The translations under genes and the position numbers were made by a program. Positions 27,822-37,878 of a stretch of DNA of 64,000 nt are shown piece after piece. The DNA is from Chitinophagaceae bacterium (GTDB lineage Bacteria > Bacteroidota > Bacteroidia > Chitinophagales > Chitinophagaceae), in assembly GCA_016702745.1 (NCBI GenBank), contig JADJDJ010000002.1, forward strand, positions 1 through 64,000, read 5' to 3'. Below the pieces are notes generated by a model that saw only the letters and a program-made list of their open reading frames with translations, ran no database searches and was not told the origin of the DNA. Numbering within the stretch: position 1 is the first letter of the stretch; every line of letters begins with the position of its first letter.

Positions 27822-30587
27822 CTAGTTCAGCATAACAAATGCTCCCCAGTAATTTGAGTGCGGATATTCTAATCTTGTGGCTTTCTGTGCCCGTATAAAA
27901 GCATCCTGTGCATCTTTTGACTGGACCCAATACTCATAAAATTTTTTCATCAGCAGGCGGGTAGCCTGGTCATCTACTTTCCAAAGACTCATGATGATTT
28001 TTTTTGCCCCTGCCACCTGAAAGGCCCGGCACAAACCATAGACCCCTTCTCCGTTGACGATTTCTCCCAAACCGGTCTCACAGGCACTTAACACCACCAT
28101 CCCGGTTCCATGCAGATCCAGATTCATGGCTTCATAAGCATACAATACACCATCATTTTTATTTCCCAGTTCCAGCTCTGTTTTGTTTGCTGCTCCTGAC
28201 CCGTTCAGATAGAGTCCGGACCGGAGTAAAATATTATCCTTTGCTTTTGATACCTGGATGCCGGTTCTGATATAATCCGGATTACTGTAAAAAAATCCAT
28301 GCGTAGCCATATGCAGCAGACCGGGTCTTTTTACATTCTTTATATTCTCTTCCGTTGCTTCCAGTTCCATATAAATCCGGATCAGCATCTGTGTATTCAG
28401 CACAATACCTATTTCATTCACTTCTGCAAGCGTTCCCGGAAGGGGAGGTACCAGTGATCCTTCTCCAAAAACGGGTGAGCCAAGTAAAACAGCATTACTG
28501 TTTCCGGGTTCCGCTGCATTAAATCCGTTCGCCAGTATTTTAGAACTTGATACATACACCAGTTTATAGCGGTCCAGCAAATAACTACTGTCTCCCCGCT
28601 GCAGGGTATTCAGGTTGATGGTATTGTAAATTCCGTCGGCAGAAAAATAAATGGTACGGCTGTCGCCGAGTTCCTTTTCCAGTGGCTGCCATAAATCGGG
28701 ATAGGAACGGTTATCCGGTAAATTTTTCACAACAGAAATCCGGTATGTTTTGGGCGCCTGCTTTTCCTGCGCCGCACCTTTCAGTAAACGAACAATACCG
28801 GGAGCCTGACTATTATTCCGAAATACAAAGGCCGCATATTCCGGTTCGCCTTTATTGCTGCCGTATTCATTCATTACCCGCATCACTTCCACCACGGCTT
28901 CCCCTTCGTTCAGCTTCGTACGTACCTGATCAAAGCCAGTTTCCTGCTGCAGATAACCTGTTGTAAAAACAGCGGACCTCCGTGATAATTCTTTTTCCAT
29001 GGCATTCGCCCTTCTTTCCATCTCAGTCAGATCCAGTTTATCTTCCTTCAAATCCTCCAAAGGTGAACTGTAATAACTGGCCAGCTCATTTTTAAGATCC
29101 AGCCAGTTGTTAAACAATCGCTGAGTAGCTGTATCAGTTCCATTCAGGATCGCTTCCCTTGTTTTCCGGGTGGATTGAATGATCATTCCCTTTGTTTTCA
29201 GCCAGATTTTATAGGCATCTTTTAACAAGGACTGATTGCCGTTTGCGGTATGAATAACAAATGACAGATAGGCATCCAGGTTGGGCTTGAGGCTGTTCCA
29301 GAAAACTGATTTTTCCGGTTCACTCATGGTATTGAAAAAACCATCAGCCAGAAAAATAAATCCATTAATCGCTTTTGTATAGGCTTCTGCAGCCCTGGCA
29401 TTATCTCCGAGTTGTTCGTTACATACCGCCAGCTTGATCAATGCCCCTAAATAATCCTTGTGTTTTTCACCCAGTACCGATTGGCGGATCGATACTATTT
29501 TATCGAATATCACCCTGGCATCCTGAAACCTGTTTTGCCGGATCAGGTAATCGCCTTTATTTTCCAGGGCTTTTGCATAAGTGGGATGCTCATTATTATA
29601 CCGCTGCTTCACTTTATTGGCAACCTTATCGAGATAGTCTGACAGATCCGGATTATTTTTTTGAACAAGAAAAGAACCATAGTAAACCAGCACATTGTTA
29701 TAATCGGGATGATCTTCAAATCCTTTGGCCTCCATTCCACTGAGGGCCTGCTGATAAAATTTCTCTGCTTCCTCCATGCTGCCCCCCTCCTGCGCCAGTA
29801 AGGCACGATTGGTAAGGATTCTTTCATAGTCAAAATATTCAGGACTTAGTGCTTCCTTTCCTCTTTCCAAAGCCTCATCCAGCAGTTGAAGCGCTTCCTT
29901 TCTTCTTCCCAGTTCGGCAAGCAGCATGCCCTTATTATTTAAAGCAATCACATATTGAAAAGAGCGGTCAGTAAAAAGTTTTTTAAAAGTAGGCAGTATA
30001 TAATTGAATATTTTTTCCGCTTCATCATATTGCCCCAGGTCCTTGTTTAAAACCGCCAGATTATGAAGGCTGCTGATATATTCCCGGCTGGTACGTCCAA
30101 ACTTCGCTGCTCTTGCCTGCATGGACAAATTCAACAGTTCCCTTGCCCTGGTGAATTTGCCCCGGGTCTGGTATAACAAACCAACGGTATTGACCCCACT
30201 GGTAAACATTTTCATGGTCGCCTGATCCATTTTGGCCGTATCTATTACGTTCATCATCAGGGAATAAATACCCCATACATTTTTGCCTTCAATATCATTT
30301 CTTAAAGGGAACAGCGGAAAGCCATAAGAATACCTGGCGATGGCATTGAAATATTTTCCGTTGAAGAAAGCTACATCCCCGGAACCAAAAAATGATTGAT
30401 TGATATATACCTTCAATTTGGATCCGTCGTAGGCCAACTGGCACTGATCGGCGAAGGAAATCGAATATTTCAGCTCTGTATAGTTCCGATCGGTATTAAC
30501 CGGTATCTGCCCCAGCGCATGATCGTTTAATAAAATAAACCATCCGGTAATAAAGAGAAATAAGCGTGCTGACCGGTTAAGGTTCAT
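27822..30587 (-). CDS. TPR-CHAT protein with signal peptide (caspase-like)
   Basis: The start MNLNRSARLFLFITGW at 30587 gives a signal peptide ending near LGQ; a longer frame from 30689 is unlikely. The N-terminal half is tetratricopeptide repeats (for example EYISSLHNLAVLNKDLGQYDEAEKIF, IALNNKGMLLAELGRRKEALQLL, EDARVIFDKI). The C-terminal third is a CHAT domain with catalytic His in LLHMATHGFF and Cys in VVLSACETGLGE, then AFQVAGAKKIIMSLWKVDD. Length is 921 aa. Such proteins are caspase-HetF-type proteases, many tied to signalling or programmed death; the export signal here suggests periplasmic or surface action. Substrate is unknown and no effector gene adjoins it. Confidence 0.88.
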   Translation of the reverse strand: MNLNRSARLFLFITGWFILLNDHALGQIPVNTDRNYTELKYSISFADQCQLAYDGSKLKVYINQSFFGSGDVAFFNGKYFNAIARYSYGFPLFPLRNDIEGKNVWGIYSLMMNVIDTAKMDQATMKMFTSGVNTVGLLYQTRGKFTRARELLNLSMQARAAKFGRTSREYISSLHNLAVLNKDLGQYDEAEKIFNYILPTFKKLFTDRSFQYVIALNNKGMLLAELGRRKEALQLLDEALERGKEALSPEYFDYERILTNRALLAQEGGSMEEAEKFYQQALSGMEAKGFEDHPDYNNVLVYYGSFLVQKNNPDLSDYLDKVANKVKQRYNNEHPTYAKALENKGDYLIRQNRFQDARVIFDKIVSIRQSVLGEKHKDYLGALIKLAVCNEQLGDNARAAEAYTKAINGFIFLADGFFNTMSEPEKSVFWNSLKPNLDAYLSFVIHTANGNQSLLKDAYKIWLKTKGMIIQSTRKTREAILNGTDTATQRLFNNWLDLKNELASYYSSPLEDLKEDKLDLTEMERRANAMEKELSRRSAVFTTGYLQQETGFDQVRTKLNEGEAVVEVMRVMNEYGSNKGEPEYAAFVFRNNSQAPGIVRLLKGAAQEKQAPKTYRISVVKNLPDNRSYPDLWQPLEKELGDSRTIYFSADGIYNTINLNTLQRGDSSYLLDRYKLVYVSSSKILANGFNAAEPGNSNAVLLGSPVFGEGSLVPPLPGTLAEVNEIGIVLNTQMLIRIYMELEATEENIKNVKRPGLLHMATHGFFYSNPDYIRTGIQVSKAKDNILLRSGLYLNGSGAANKTELELGNKNDGVLYAYEAMNLDLHGTGMVVLSACETGLGEIVNGEGVYGLCRAFQVAGAKKIIMSLWKVDDQATRLLMKKFYEYWVQSKDAQDAFIRAQKATRLEYPHSNYWGAFVMLN

Positions 30588-30712
30588 TCCTGTGGATTTG
30601 ATGATATTAAGTAAGTTAATTTTTTCTTTGCTAAGGGAAAAAGAATTCGGTAATACCTGCCATATAAAAAAGCTGTGCCAATCGCCCATTTTTTGTACTT
30701 TAAATAAAAATC

Positions 30713-31108
30713 ATGTACTTATCCAAAGAGATACAGGCATATCATCAGGCATTGAGCCATTCAGATCAGACCATCTGTAAGCTATTGTTTGTAGAAATTT
30801 GCCGTTACTTACCGGATGCCGACTATAAAATCTGGCATCGTCATCCGGTCTGGTTTCTCGATGGCAATCCTATTGTCGGGTACAGCAAATTAAAGGACAG
30901 TGTACGGCTGCTTTTCTGGAGCGGACAATCTTTTGAAGTGGAGGACCTGCAGCCCGAAGGCAGTTTTAAAGCAGCCGAATACCGGTATACAGACGCCACA
31001 GAGGTAAATACCAGACAATTAAAACGCTGGCTGGGATTGTCCAAAAAAATACAGTGGGATTATAAGAATATTGTCAAGAGAAAAGGGAAATTGGAGCGGT
31101 TGAAATAA
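30713..31108 (+). CDS. DUF1801 family protein
   Basis: The 131-aa protein starts MYLSKEIQAYHQAL and carries IWHRHPVWFLDGNPIVGYSKLKDSVRLLFWSGQSF, the conserved core of the DUF1801 (YdhG-like) fold, and a basic C-terminal tail. No catalytic role is established for the family. It is divergent from the CHAT gene, so 30588-30712 should contain both promoters. Confidence 0.75.
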   Translation: MYLSKEIQAYHQALSHSDQTICKLLFVEICRYLPDADYKIWHRHPVWFLDGNPIVGYSKLKDSVRLLFWSGQSFEVEDLQPEGSFKAAEYRYTDATEVNTRQLKRWLGLSKKIQWDYKNIVKRKGKLERLK

Positions 31109-31149
31109 GAAAACAACAAGCTCACATCGTTTAACTATAAAAAAAATAT

Positions 31150-31635
31150 ATGTCATCTTTATCAGCAATCGCCATTAAAAACGCCACCGACCTTTGGTTC
31201 AAACAGATTAGCCGGGTTTCCGCCATTTTTGATGCCTGTACCGATGCCCAACTTGAAGCTGAAATCGCCCCGGGCCGTAACAGTGGCTATTACCTGCTGG
31301 GGCATCTGACTGCTGTACATGATGCGATGCTTCCTTTATTGCGTATCAGTGACCGCTTATATCCTGAACTGGAAGAACCCTTTATCAAAAACCCCGATCG
31401 TTCCGGAGTAGCCAGACCGGATCTGGCCACGGTCAGAAATCATTGGACAACAGTCACCGCAGCCCTGAACAAAGGGATTGCTGCACTTTCATTTGATGAA
31501 TGGATGGAAAGACATGCTTCCATCAGTGCCGAAGATTTTACAAAAGAACCCCATCGTAACCGCTTCAGTGTTTTACTCAGCCGGATAGCACACTTAACTG
31601 AACATATCGGTCAATTGCTATGGATCAATAAGTAA
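31150..31635 (+). CDS. DinB-family four-helix protein
   Basis: The 161-aa protein shows the four-helix DinB/YfiT arrangement: NATDLWFKQISRVSAIFDACTDAQL, then YYLLGHLTAVHDAML with the first metal histidines and SRIAHLTEHIGQLLWI with the last. These proteins bind a divalent metal and often act as thiol transferases or hydrolases; the exact reaction is unknown here. It follows DUF1801 by 41 nt and may be cotranscribed with it. Confidence 0.85.
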   Translation: MSSLSAIAIKNATDLWFKQISRVSAIFDACTDAQLEAEIAPGRNSGYYLLGHLTAVHDAMLPLLRISDRLYPELEEPFIKNPDRSGVARPDLATVRNHWTTVTAALNKGIAALSFDEWMERHASISAEDFTKEPHRNRFSVLLSRIAHLTEHIGQLLWINK

Positions 31636-31711
31636 AAAATTTAATGTCACAAGGGCTATGTCCAACTAACATTCAAAACTTACCATTTAAAATTCAACAT
31701 ACCTCCCTCCC

Positions 31712-31742
31712 CCACTTGCCACTAGCCACTAGTCACTAGCCT
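31712..31742. repeat. CCACTAG heptamer run
   Basis: Four or five degenerate units (CACTTGC, CACTAGC, CACTAGT, CACTAGC) just before the aldehyde oxidoreductase operon. Same family as 22747-22795 and 25897-26001. Confidence 0.7.
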
Positions 31743-31802
31743 CTTTATAATTTTTTGCCCGCCCGCCCACTTCAGCCTATCTTAGAAAGATATTCTTTTA
31801 CT

Positions 31803-32420
31803 ATGCATTGTAAAGACCACGATGAATATCCGGACAACAGCCGTCGGGAATTCCTGAAAAAATCTACTGCACTGGCCGCATTCGCCGGTTTATCCCCTGT
31901 TATTGTAAAAGCAGGTGAGAACGACGAAAAGATAGCCGCCTTTTTTGAAAAAGTTCCACTGGAACTGGAGATCAATGGCAGTCCTTATAAACTGGATGTA
32001 GAGCCCAGGGTCACCCTGCTCGATCTCCTAAGGGAACAACTGGGTCTCACCGGTACCAAGAAAGGTTGCGACCACGGACAATGTGGTTGCTGTACCGTGC
32101 ATGTGGATGGCAAGAGGATTAATTCCTGTTTATCCCTTGCTGTTACCAACCATGGTAAAAAAGTAACCACCATTGAAGGACTTGCCAAGGGAGATGACCT
32201 GCATCCCATGCAGGAAGCCTTTATGAAACATGATGGTTTTCAGTGCGGCTATTGTACACCCGGACAAATCATGAGCGCCGTGGCCTGTATCCGGGAAGGA
32301 CATGCCAACAGTGCCGAAGAAGTACGGGAATACATGAGTGGTAATATCTGCCGCTGCGGTGCTTATCCCAATATTATTGACGCCATCATGGAAGTAAAAA
32401 AAGGAGGGCAAAGCGTATGA
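31803..32420 (+). CDS. paoA: Aldehyde oxidoreductase small subunit, 2Fe-2S, Tat-exported
   Basis: The N-terminus has a twin-arginine motif (SRREFLKKSTALAAFAGL), so the folded complex is probably exported by Tat; a tatC gene lies 6 kb downstream. The ferredoxin-like domain carries CDHGQCGCC...C for the first 2Fe-2S cluster, and the helical domain carries QCGYCTPG and CRCGAYPN for the second. Length 205 aa, like E. coli PaoA (YagT). It carries electrons from the molybdenum subunit to FAD. The stop overlaps the next start as ATGA, showing coupling. The start at 31803 was chosen because the Tat motif follows it at the normal distance. Confidence 0.9.
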   Translation: MHCKDHDEYPDNSRREFLKKSTALAAFAGLSPVIVKAGENDEKIAAFFEKVPLELEINGSPYKLDVEPRVTLLDLLREQLGLTGTKKGCDHGQCGCCTVHVDGKRINSCLSLAVTNHGKKVTTIEGLAKGDDLHPMQEAFMKHDGFQCGYCTPGQIMSAVACIREGHANSAEEVREYMSGNICRCGAYPNIIDAIMEVKKGGQSV

Positions 32421-33391
32421 TCAATTTTGAATACACGAGAGCCGGAACCATCAAAGCTGCCAGTGAAGCCAGACAAAAAGATAGCAGCGCTCAGTTTATT
32501 GCTGGTGGAACCAACCTTGTTGACCTGATGAAAAAAGGGATCATCGCCCCGGAGCGACTGATTGATATCAACGGTCTTCCGTTGAAAGAAATAAAATCAG
32601 ATCCTAAAGGAATCAGTATCGGCGCCCTGGTGCCCAATAGTGTGGCAGCAGAAAATGAGGCTGTTAAAAAACAATTCCCGCTTTTATCCATGGCCCTGAA
32701 TGCCGGTGCTTCTGCTCAATTGCGCAATATGGCTACCGTGGGAGGCAATATCATGCAGAGAACACGCTGCTCTTATTTCTATGATATCAATCTCCCCTGT
32801 AATAAAAGAAAACCGGGATCAGGTTGTGCAGCAATCGGAGGATATAACCGGATGCATGCCCTGTTTGGAGCCAGCGATCAATGTATAGCTGTTCATCCAA
32901 GCGATATGTGTGTAGCATTGGCAGCATTGGATGCCACGATCCATTCGACGAACACAAAGGGAGAAAAAAAGATTCCCTTTGCTGATTTCCATCGCTTACC
33001 TGGTAATACCCCTGAGTTAGACAATAACCTGCAGCCGGGTGAATTGATCAACCATGTTTTTATTCCTGCCAACAGCTATAATAAATCCTATTACTTGAAA
33101 ATACGCGACCGGCTTTCCTATGCTTTTGCATTGGTATCAGTTGCCGTTGCATTGGAAATCAGGGAAGGAAAGATTATAAAAGCAGCACTGGCCATGGGCG
33201 GAGTGGCGCATAAACCCTGGAGGCTGACCGCTGCAGAACAATTACTGATTGGAAAATCACCAACAACTGACTTGTTTGATTCCGTAGCGCAGCTCGCCAT
33301 GCAGGGCGCCACCACTTATGAGCACAATGCCTATAAAGTAAAGCTGGGAAAGGCTGCCATCATGGAAGCATTGACCAAGGCCACCCGATAA
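32417..33391 (+). CDS. paoB: Aldehyde oxidoreductase FAD subunit with extra 4Fe-4S ligands
   Basis: The 324-aa protein has the FAD-binding motif SAQFIAGGTNLVDLMKKG near residue 25 and LRNMATVGGNIMQRTRC near 105. The insert TRCSYFYD...CNKRKPGSGCAAIGG gives the extra cysteines known to bind a 4Fe-4S cluster in PaoB (YagS), unlike ordinary xanthine dehydrogenase. Middle subunit of the heterotrimer; transfers electrons from 2Fe-2S to an acceptor. Coupled to the small subunit by a 4-nt overlap and 31 nt before the large subunit. Confidence 0.9.
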   Translation: MINFEYTRAGTIKAASEARQKDSSAQFIAGGTNLVDLMKKGIIAPERLIDINGLPLKEIKSDPKGISIGALVPNSVAAENEAVKKQFPLLSMALNAGASAQLRNMATVGGNIMQRTRCSYFYDINLPCNKRKPGSGCAAIGGYNRMHALFGASDQCIAVHPSDMCVALAALDATIHSTNTKGEKKIPFADFHRLPGNTPELDNNLQPGELINHVFIPANSYNKSYYLKIRDRLSYAFALVSVAVALEIREGKIIKAALAMGGVAHKPWRLTAAEQLLIGKSPTTDLFDSVAQLAMQGATTYEHNAYKVKLGKAAIMEALTKATR

Positions 33392-33422
33392 AACATTTTA
33401 CACTACTTTAATAAGTAAGGAT

Positions 33423-35650
33423 ATGGATGAAATACTGAAGCCCGAACAAAAAACATTTGCCGATGAGGACCGCGTTGACGGACTGGCCAAGGTTACCGGT
33501 AAGGCAAAATTTACTGCAGAACACCAGCTCCCGGGTTTGGTGTATGGGGTATATGTGACCAGCACAATTGCCCGCGGGTATATCCGTAATATGAACCTGC
33601 TGGATGCAAAACATGCACCCGGTGTGCTGGATATACTTTATTACCTGAATGCACCGGTAGTGCCCGGGTACAAAGCAGCAGACAGAAGTAAAAACCCCAA
33701 TGCCCGTGATTATAATGGCTTCAAATTATTTCAGAATAATATGATCGTCAGCAATGGCCAACCCATTGCCCTCGTGATTGCTGATACCTTTGAAAGAGCC
33801 GTACATGCCGCTTCACTGGTGAAAGTGGACTATCAGGCAGAAACCCCTTTTACTGATTACGATAATAATAAATTCAACAGCTCCCGTTTAAAAGACAGGG
33901 GCGAGTATACCCGGAAAGAAAAAGATGCCTGGAAAAATGCCGAAGTAAATTTCGAAGCCGAATATACCCTGCCCATCGAAACTCATAACCCGATGGAAAT
34001 GCATGCCACCACGGCTGTATGGGAAGGAGAAAAGCAACTGACCATCTATGATAAATCGCAGGGACCAAAAGGAGTGCAGAGTGAACTGGCCCGGATGTTT
34101 GGGCTCGATGAAAAGAATGTAAAAGTGGTCACTGAATATGTGGGCGGTGCATTCGGAAGTGGCTTACGCAGCTGGCCACATGTATATGCTGCCGTGATGG
34201 CCGCTAAAAAAGTAAACAGACCTGTAAAAGTGTTACTGAACAGGAACAAATGTTTACCATGGTGGGCTATCGTCCCTGGTGCTGGCAAAAAATTGGTATC
34301 GGTGCTTCAAAAGATGGAAAACTTACCGGCATTACCCATCATGCAGTAAGCAATACTTCTACTTACGAAGATTTTACAGAAGGAATTGTAGGCGTATCAC
34401 AGTTCCTTTATGATTGTCCGAATGTAAATACCAGCTATAAAATTCTTCCATTAGATGTGAATACGCCCACCTGGATGCGGGGACCTGGTCCTGCTTCGGG
34501 ATGCTTCGGACTGGAAAGTGCATTGGATGAGCTTAGTTATAAACTGGGGATTGATCCCATTGAACTGCGGTTACTCAATAATGCAGAAGTTCACCCGCAA
34601 AGTAAACTTCCATGGACGAGTAAATACCTGAAAGAATGTTTGCTAATGGGTCGTGAAAAAATTGGCTGGGATAAAAGACCAACCATACCGGGTAGTCTGA
34701 AAGAAGACGGTATGCTCACCGGATATGGCGTGGCCGTTGGCGTATTTGGTGCCGGAAGAGGATCTGCCACAGCAAAAGGGATTTTAAAATCGGATGGAAA
34801 ACTGGTATTACAAAGTGCGGTGAGTGATATGGGACCTGGCACTTCCACGGCCATGGTACGAATCGGTAGTGAGCAAATGGGAATGGAAGAAAATAAAGTG
34901 AGATTCGAATTGGGTGATACTGATTTTCCCAATGGACCTACCCAGGGTGGGTCCGGTTCTGCCACTACGATTGGCACGGCGGTGATGGCAGTCTGCGATG
35001 GATTGAAACAAAGTCTGAAAGAAATGGCGATCGAAATAGGGGCCGGTTTCAGCGGCCTCAAACCGGAAGAGATCAATTATGAAAATGGAAAGCTGGTATC
35101 AGCAAAAGACCGATCCATCAGTATTCATTTCACCGACCTGATTAAACAAAGTGGTAAGCCCGAAATCCAGGTATCCAAGAGTACCCAGGGTGCTGCTTTC
35201 CGGGATAAGTATGTGGCGAATTCTTTTTCCGTACATTTTGTAAAACTGCATGTACATCCCGTCACCGGTGTGATCCGGTTGAAACATATGGTATCGGTTG
35301 CCGATGCCGGTAAAATCATCAGTGAAAAAACAGCCCGCAGTCAGATGGTGGGTGGCGCCGTGGGTGGTATTGGTATGGCCATGACCGAAGAAACGTTGAT
35401 TGATCACCGTTATGGCCGTTACATCAATGCCAATTTTGTAGACTATCATGTGCCGGTTCATGCGGATGCACCGCCAATGGATATATTGTTTGTCAACAAA
35501 GCGGATATGATCATCAGTCCGACCGGTGCCAAAGGCATTGGGGAAATTGCATTGGTGGGGGTGGCTCCGGCGATTATCAATGCAATCTATAATGCAACTG
35601 GTAAAAGGGTTCGGAGGTTACCGGTAACGCCGGATCAATTGATAGGGTGA
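33423..35650 (+). CDS. paoC: Aldehyde oxidoreductase molybdenum subunit, one frameshift
   Basis: Reconstructed length 742 aa. Molybdopterin-binding motifs are GGAFGSGLRSWPH, WMRGPGPASGCFGLESALDELS and GGSGSATTIGTAV, and the catalytic glutamate is in GAKGIGEIALVG near the C-terminus, as in PaoC (YagR). It oxidises aldehydes (broad, often aromatic) at a molybdenum cytosine dinucleotide centre in the periplasm. The frame breaks at the A-run 34248-34250; one extra A gives LLNRNKMFTMVGYRP, the standard family sequence. The maturation factor (PaoD/XdhC-like) and cofactor genes are not in this window. Confidence 0.9.
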
Positions 35651-35681
35651 TTTGATTTTGCTGCCCAAATGAGAGACATTC

Positions 35682-35785
35682 ACCGCAGAGAAGCAGAGAG
35701 CACAGAGTTTACGCAGAGAAATTTTTTTTGCGGACTTTACGGTAAAATCTCTGCGTAAACTCTCCGTCCTCATGTTCTCTGCGGT
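35682..35785. repeat. Long inverted repeat of the CACCGCAGAGAA family (gene-less)
   Basis: The arms 35682-35725 (ACCGCAGAGAAGCAGAGAGC...) and 35744-35785 (...ATGTTCTCTGCGGT) are imperfect reverse complements of about 42 nt separated by 18 nt. It lies between the end of the aldehyde oxidoreductase operon and gmk, so it may also act as a terminator-like hairpin. Confidence 0.85.
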
Positions 35786-35827
35786 AAAAAAATACTCCCA
35801 TCATCACTCATCCAATATCAAATCTCC

Positions 35828-35835
35828 TACATTTG
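35828..35835 (+). promoter_or_regulatory. Bacteroidota-type -7 box TACATTTG for gmk
   Basis: Matches the TAnnTTTG consensus 17 nt before the start codon. No clear -33 TTG is seen. Confidence 0.55.
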
Positions 35836-35851
35836 CTTCCTTTAACCCGCC

Positions 35852-36433
35852 ATGTCAGCCATTCAAAAGATCATCATTATTGCAGCACCCTCCGGGGCCG
35901 GTAAAACCTCTGTGGTTCGTCATCTTTTGAAAGTAATGCCCGACCAATTGGCTTTTTCCATCAGTTGTGCCACCCGGTCTCCCCGTAATAATGAAAAAGA
36001 TGGCGTGGATTATTATTTCATCAGTGTGGATGAATTCAAAGACCGGATCAACCGCAGTGAATTCGTGGAATGGGAAATGGTATATGCCGGAAAATATTAC
36101 GGCACCCTGAAATCGGAGATGAACCGGATCTGGGATACCGGCCGTTCCCCCTTGCTGGATGTGGATGTAAAAGGCGGACTGAATATACAATCATTATATC
36201 CCAAAGAATCACTTTCTCTTTTTATTGAACCGCCTTCACTGGAAGAACTGGATAGAAGATTGCAGGCCCGGGGCACCGAAACGGAGGAATCGCGGAAATC
36301 CCGGCTCAGCAAGGCTGCTTATGAAATGACTTTCAAACACAAATTCGACCATATCATCATCAATGATAAACTGGACCGGGCCTGTGCCGTCGCCGAAAGA
36401 CTGGTCCGTGAGTTCCTTTCGCTAACTCACTGA
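35852..36433 (+). CDS. gmk: Guanylate kinase
   Basis: The 193-aa protein has the P-loop IAAPSGAGKTSVV (residues 10-22), the GMP-binding ISCATRSPRNNEKDGVDYYF segment, EFVEWEMVYAGKYYGTL and the LDVDVKGGLNIQ motif, then the lid region LQARGTETEESRKSRL. It phosphorylates GMP to GDP in the cytoplasm and is essential. Start and length agree with the family; the TAnnTTTG box is 17 nt upstream. Confidence 0.97.
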   Translation: MSAIQKIIIIAAPSGAGKTSVVRHLLKVMPDQLAFSISCATRSPRNNEKDGVDYYFISVDEFKDRINRSEFVEWEMVYAGKYYGTLKSEMNRIWDTGRSPLLDVDVKGGLNIQSLYPKESLSLFIEPPSLEELDRRLQARGTETEESRKSRLSKAAYEMTFKHKFDHIIINDKLDRACAVAERLVREFLSLTH

Positions 36434-36474
36434 CACTGAATACAGATAACTTGGGTTACCCACTTTCAATTTTC

Positions 36475-36492
36475 TCCCGATAGCTATCGGGA
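36475..36492. repeat. Perfect 18-bp palindrome TCCCGATAGCTATCGGGA
   Basis: Lies in the spacer between gmk and the CNNM gene. The same palindrome, slightly diverged, is inserted twice in the tRNA-Asn pseudogene (17801-17818, 17861-17878). Confidence 0.9.
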
Positions 36493-36521
36493 TTCAATTC
36501 CCCCTATACTATCTTCGTGTT

Positions 36522-37772
36522 ATGATTTCCGTGAACACGATTATTTTCTTTATCCTGACCCTGCTCCTGATGGCATTTTTTGCCGGGATTGAAATGGCAT
36601 TTTACAGCGCCAACCGGCTGAGTCTGGAAGTAAAGAAAAAACAGGGCGGCAGCAGTATGCAGATCCTCTCCCGCTTTATTGAATCCCCTGCCAAATTCCT
36701 GGGCACCACCCTGATTGGCTTTCATTTATTCCTCGTCTTTTTTGCCCTGCAGATCAGCAATTTCATGAGTCCGGTATGGGATTACCTGGGATTGCATCTT
36801 ACTTATGTCCGACTGGTAGCCGAAATCACGCTGGCCACTTTTGTGGTATTGGTTTTTGCCGGTTTTATTCCCCGTGCTTTCTTCCGGGCCAATAGTAATA
36901 ACTGGCTCATCCGGCTTACTTATGTTTCCGATTTTTTCTACCAGATGTTTGCTCCGGTAGCCACCGGGCTGATTGATTTATCAGAATGGTTATTGAAATA
37001 TGTTTTTAATATCCGGATTGATCCCAACAAAGAACCGATCAACCGCAGTGATCTGAAAAACCTGTTCCAGCCGGGAGAAGATGAAGAAAGACAGGAACGC
37101 AATACCCAGTTGCTGGAAAATGCACAGGAACTGCCGAAAGTAAAAATCAGGCAATGCCTGGTTCCGAGGAAAGAGATCATTGGTATTGAGAGCCATGCCG
37201 GCATGGAAGAGCTGAAACAAAAATTCATTGAGACCAAACTCAGCAAGCTGCTGGTCTATGAAAATAATATAGACCATATCATCGGCTACGTACACCAGTT
37301 GGATCTTTTTAAAAAACCAGAATATATTCAGGATGTACTCCTGCCCATTCCCGCCGTGCCGGAAAGCATGAGTGCCAGCGACCTGATCAGCAAATTCACC
37401 CGGGAAAGGAAGAGTATTGCCTGGGTGGTGGATGAGTTTGGGGGAACCGCCGGAATCATCACAATGGAAGATGTACTGGAAGAACTCTTTGGTGAAATTC
37501 AGGATGAATATGATACTGAGGAATTCGTGGAAAAACAACTGGCCGAAAATGAATATATGTTCTCCGGCAGATTGGAGCTGGATTACCTGGAAGAAAAATA
37601 TGGGTTTGATTTTGGTGAAGAGGAATCAGAAACCCTTTCCGGCTATATCATCAACTACCATGAAACAATTCCCCGACTGAAAGAAAGAATCATTATTGAT
37701 GATTATGAGTTTGATATCCTTAATGTAAGTGATACCCGGATCGAAACCGTTAAAATGAAGAAGCTGAAATAA
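36522..37772 (+). CDS. CNNM/CorC-family protein with CBS pair (GldE-like)
   Basis: The 416-aa protein has an N-terminal DUF21 membrane domain (IIFFILTLLLMAFFAGIEMAFYSANRLSLE, then further TM segments to about residue 165), a CBS-domain pair (VKIRQCLVPRKEIIGI, SKLLVYENNIDHIIGYVHQLDLF and SIAWVVDEFGGTAGIITMEDVLEELFGEI) and a C-terminal CorC_HlyC domain. The EFGGTAGIITMEDVLEE motif is diagnostic. Relatives are magnesium or cobalt exporters; in Bacteroidota a paralogue, GldE, supports gliding motility. Which applies here cannot be decided from sequence. Confidence 0.9.
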   Translation: MISVNTIIFFILTLLLMAFFAGIEMAFYSANRLSLEVKKKQGGSSMQILSRFIESPAKFLGTTLIGFHLFLVFFALQISNFMSPVWDYLGLHLTYVRLVAEITLATFVVLVFAGFIPRAFFRANSNNWLIRLTYVSDFFYQMFAPVATGLIDLSEWLLKYVFNIRIDPNKEPINRSDLKNLFQPGEDEERQERNTQLLENAQELPKVKIRQCLVPRKEIIGIESHAGMEELKQKFIETKLSKLLVYENNIDHIIGYVHQLDLFKKPEYIQDVLLPIPAVPESMSASDLISKFTRERKSIAWVVDEFGGTAGIITMEDVLEELFGEIQDEYDTEEFVEKQLAENEYMFSGRLELDYLEEKYGFDFGEEESETLSGYIINYHETIPRLKERIIIDDYEFDILNVSDTRIETVKMKKLK

Positions 37773-37853
37773 GCCCGTCCGGAGGATTCCTTCGCTGATG
37801 GATTACGGGGGTGGGTCCGGGCAAATACCCTCTGTAACAATCCCTTAACCCCC

Positions 37854-37861
37854 TATCTTTG
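37854..37861 (+). promoter_or_regulatory. -7 box TATCTTTG for tatC
   Basis: Exact TAnnTTTG match 18 nt before the tatC start. Confidence 0.6.
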
Positions 37862-37878
37862 CTCACTTCAATCATTCC

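Noticed and set aside
30590..30689. Longer N-terminus for the TPR-CHAT protein
   Set aside because: The extension lacks a signal and precedes a clear signal peptide beginning at 30587.
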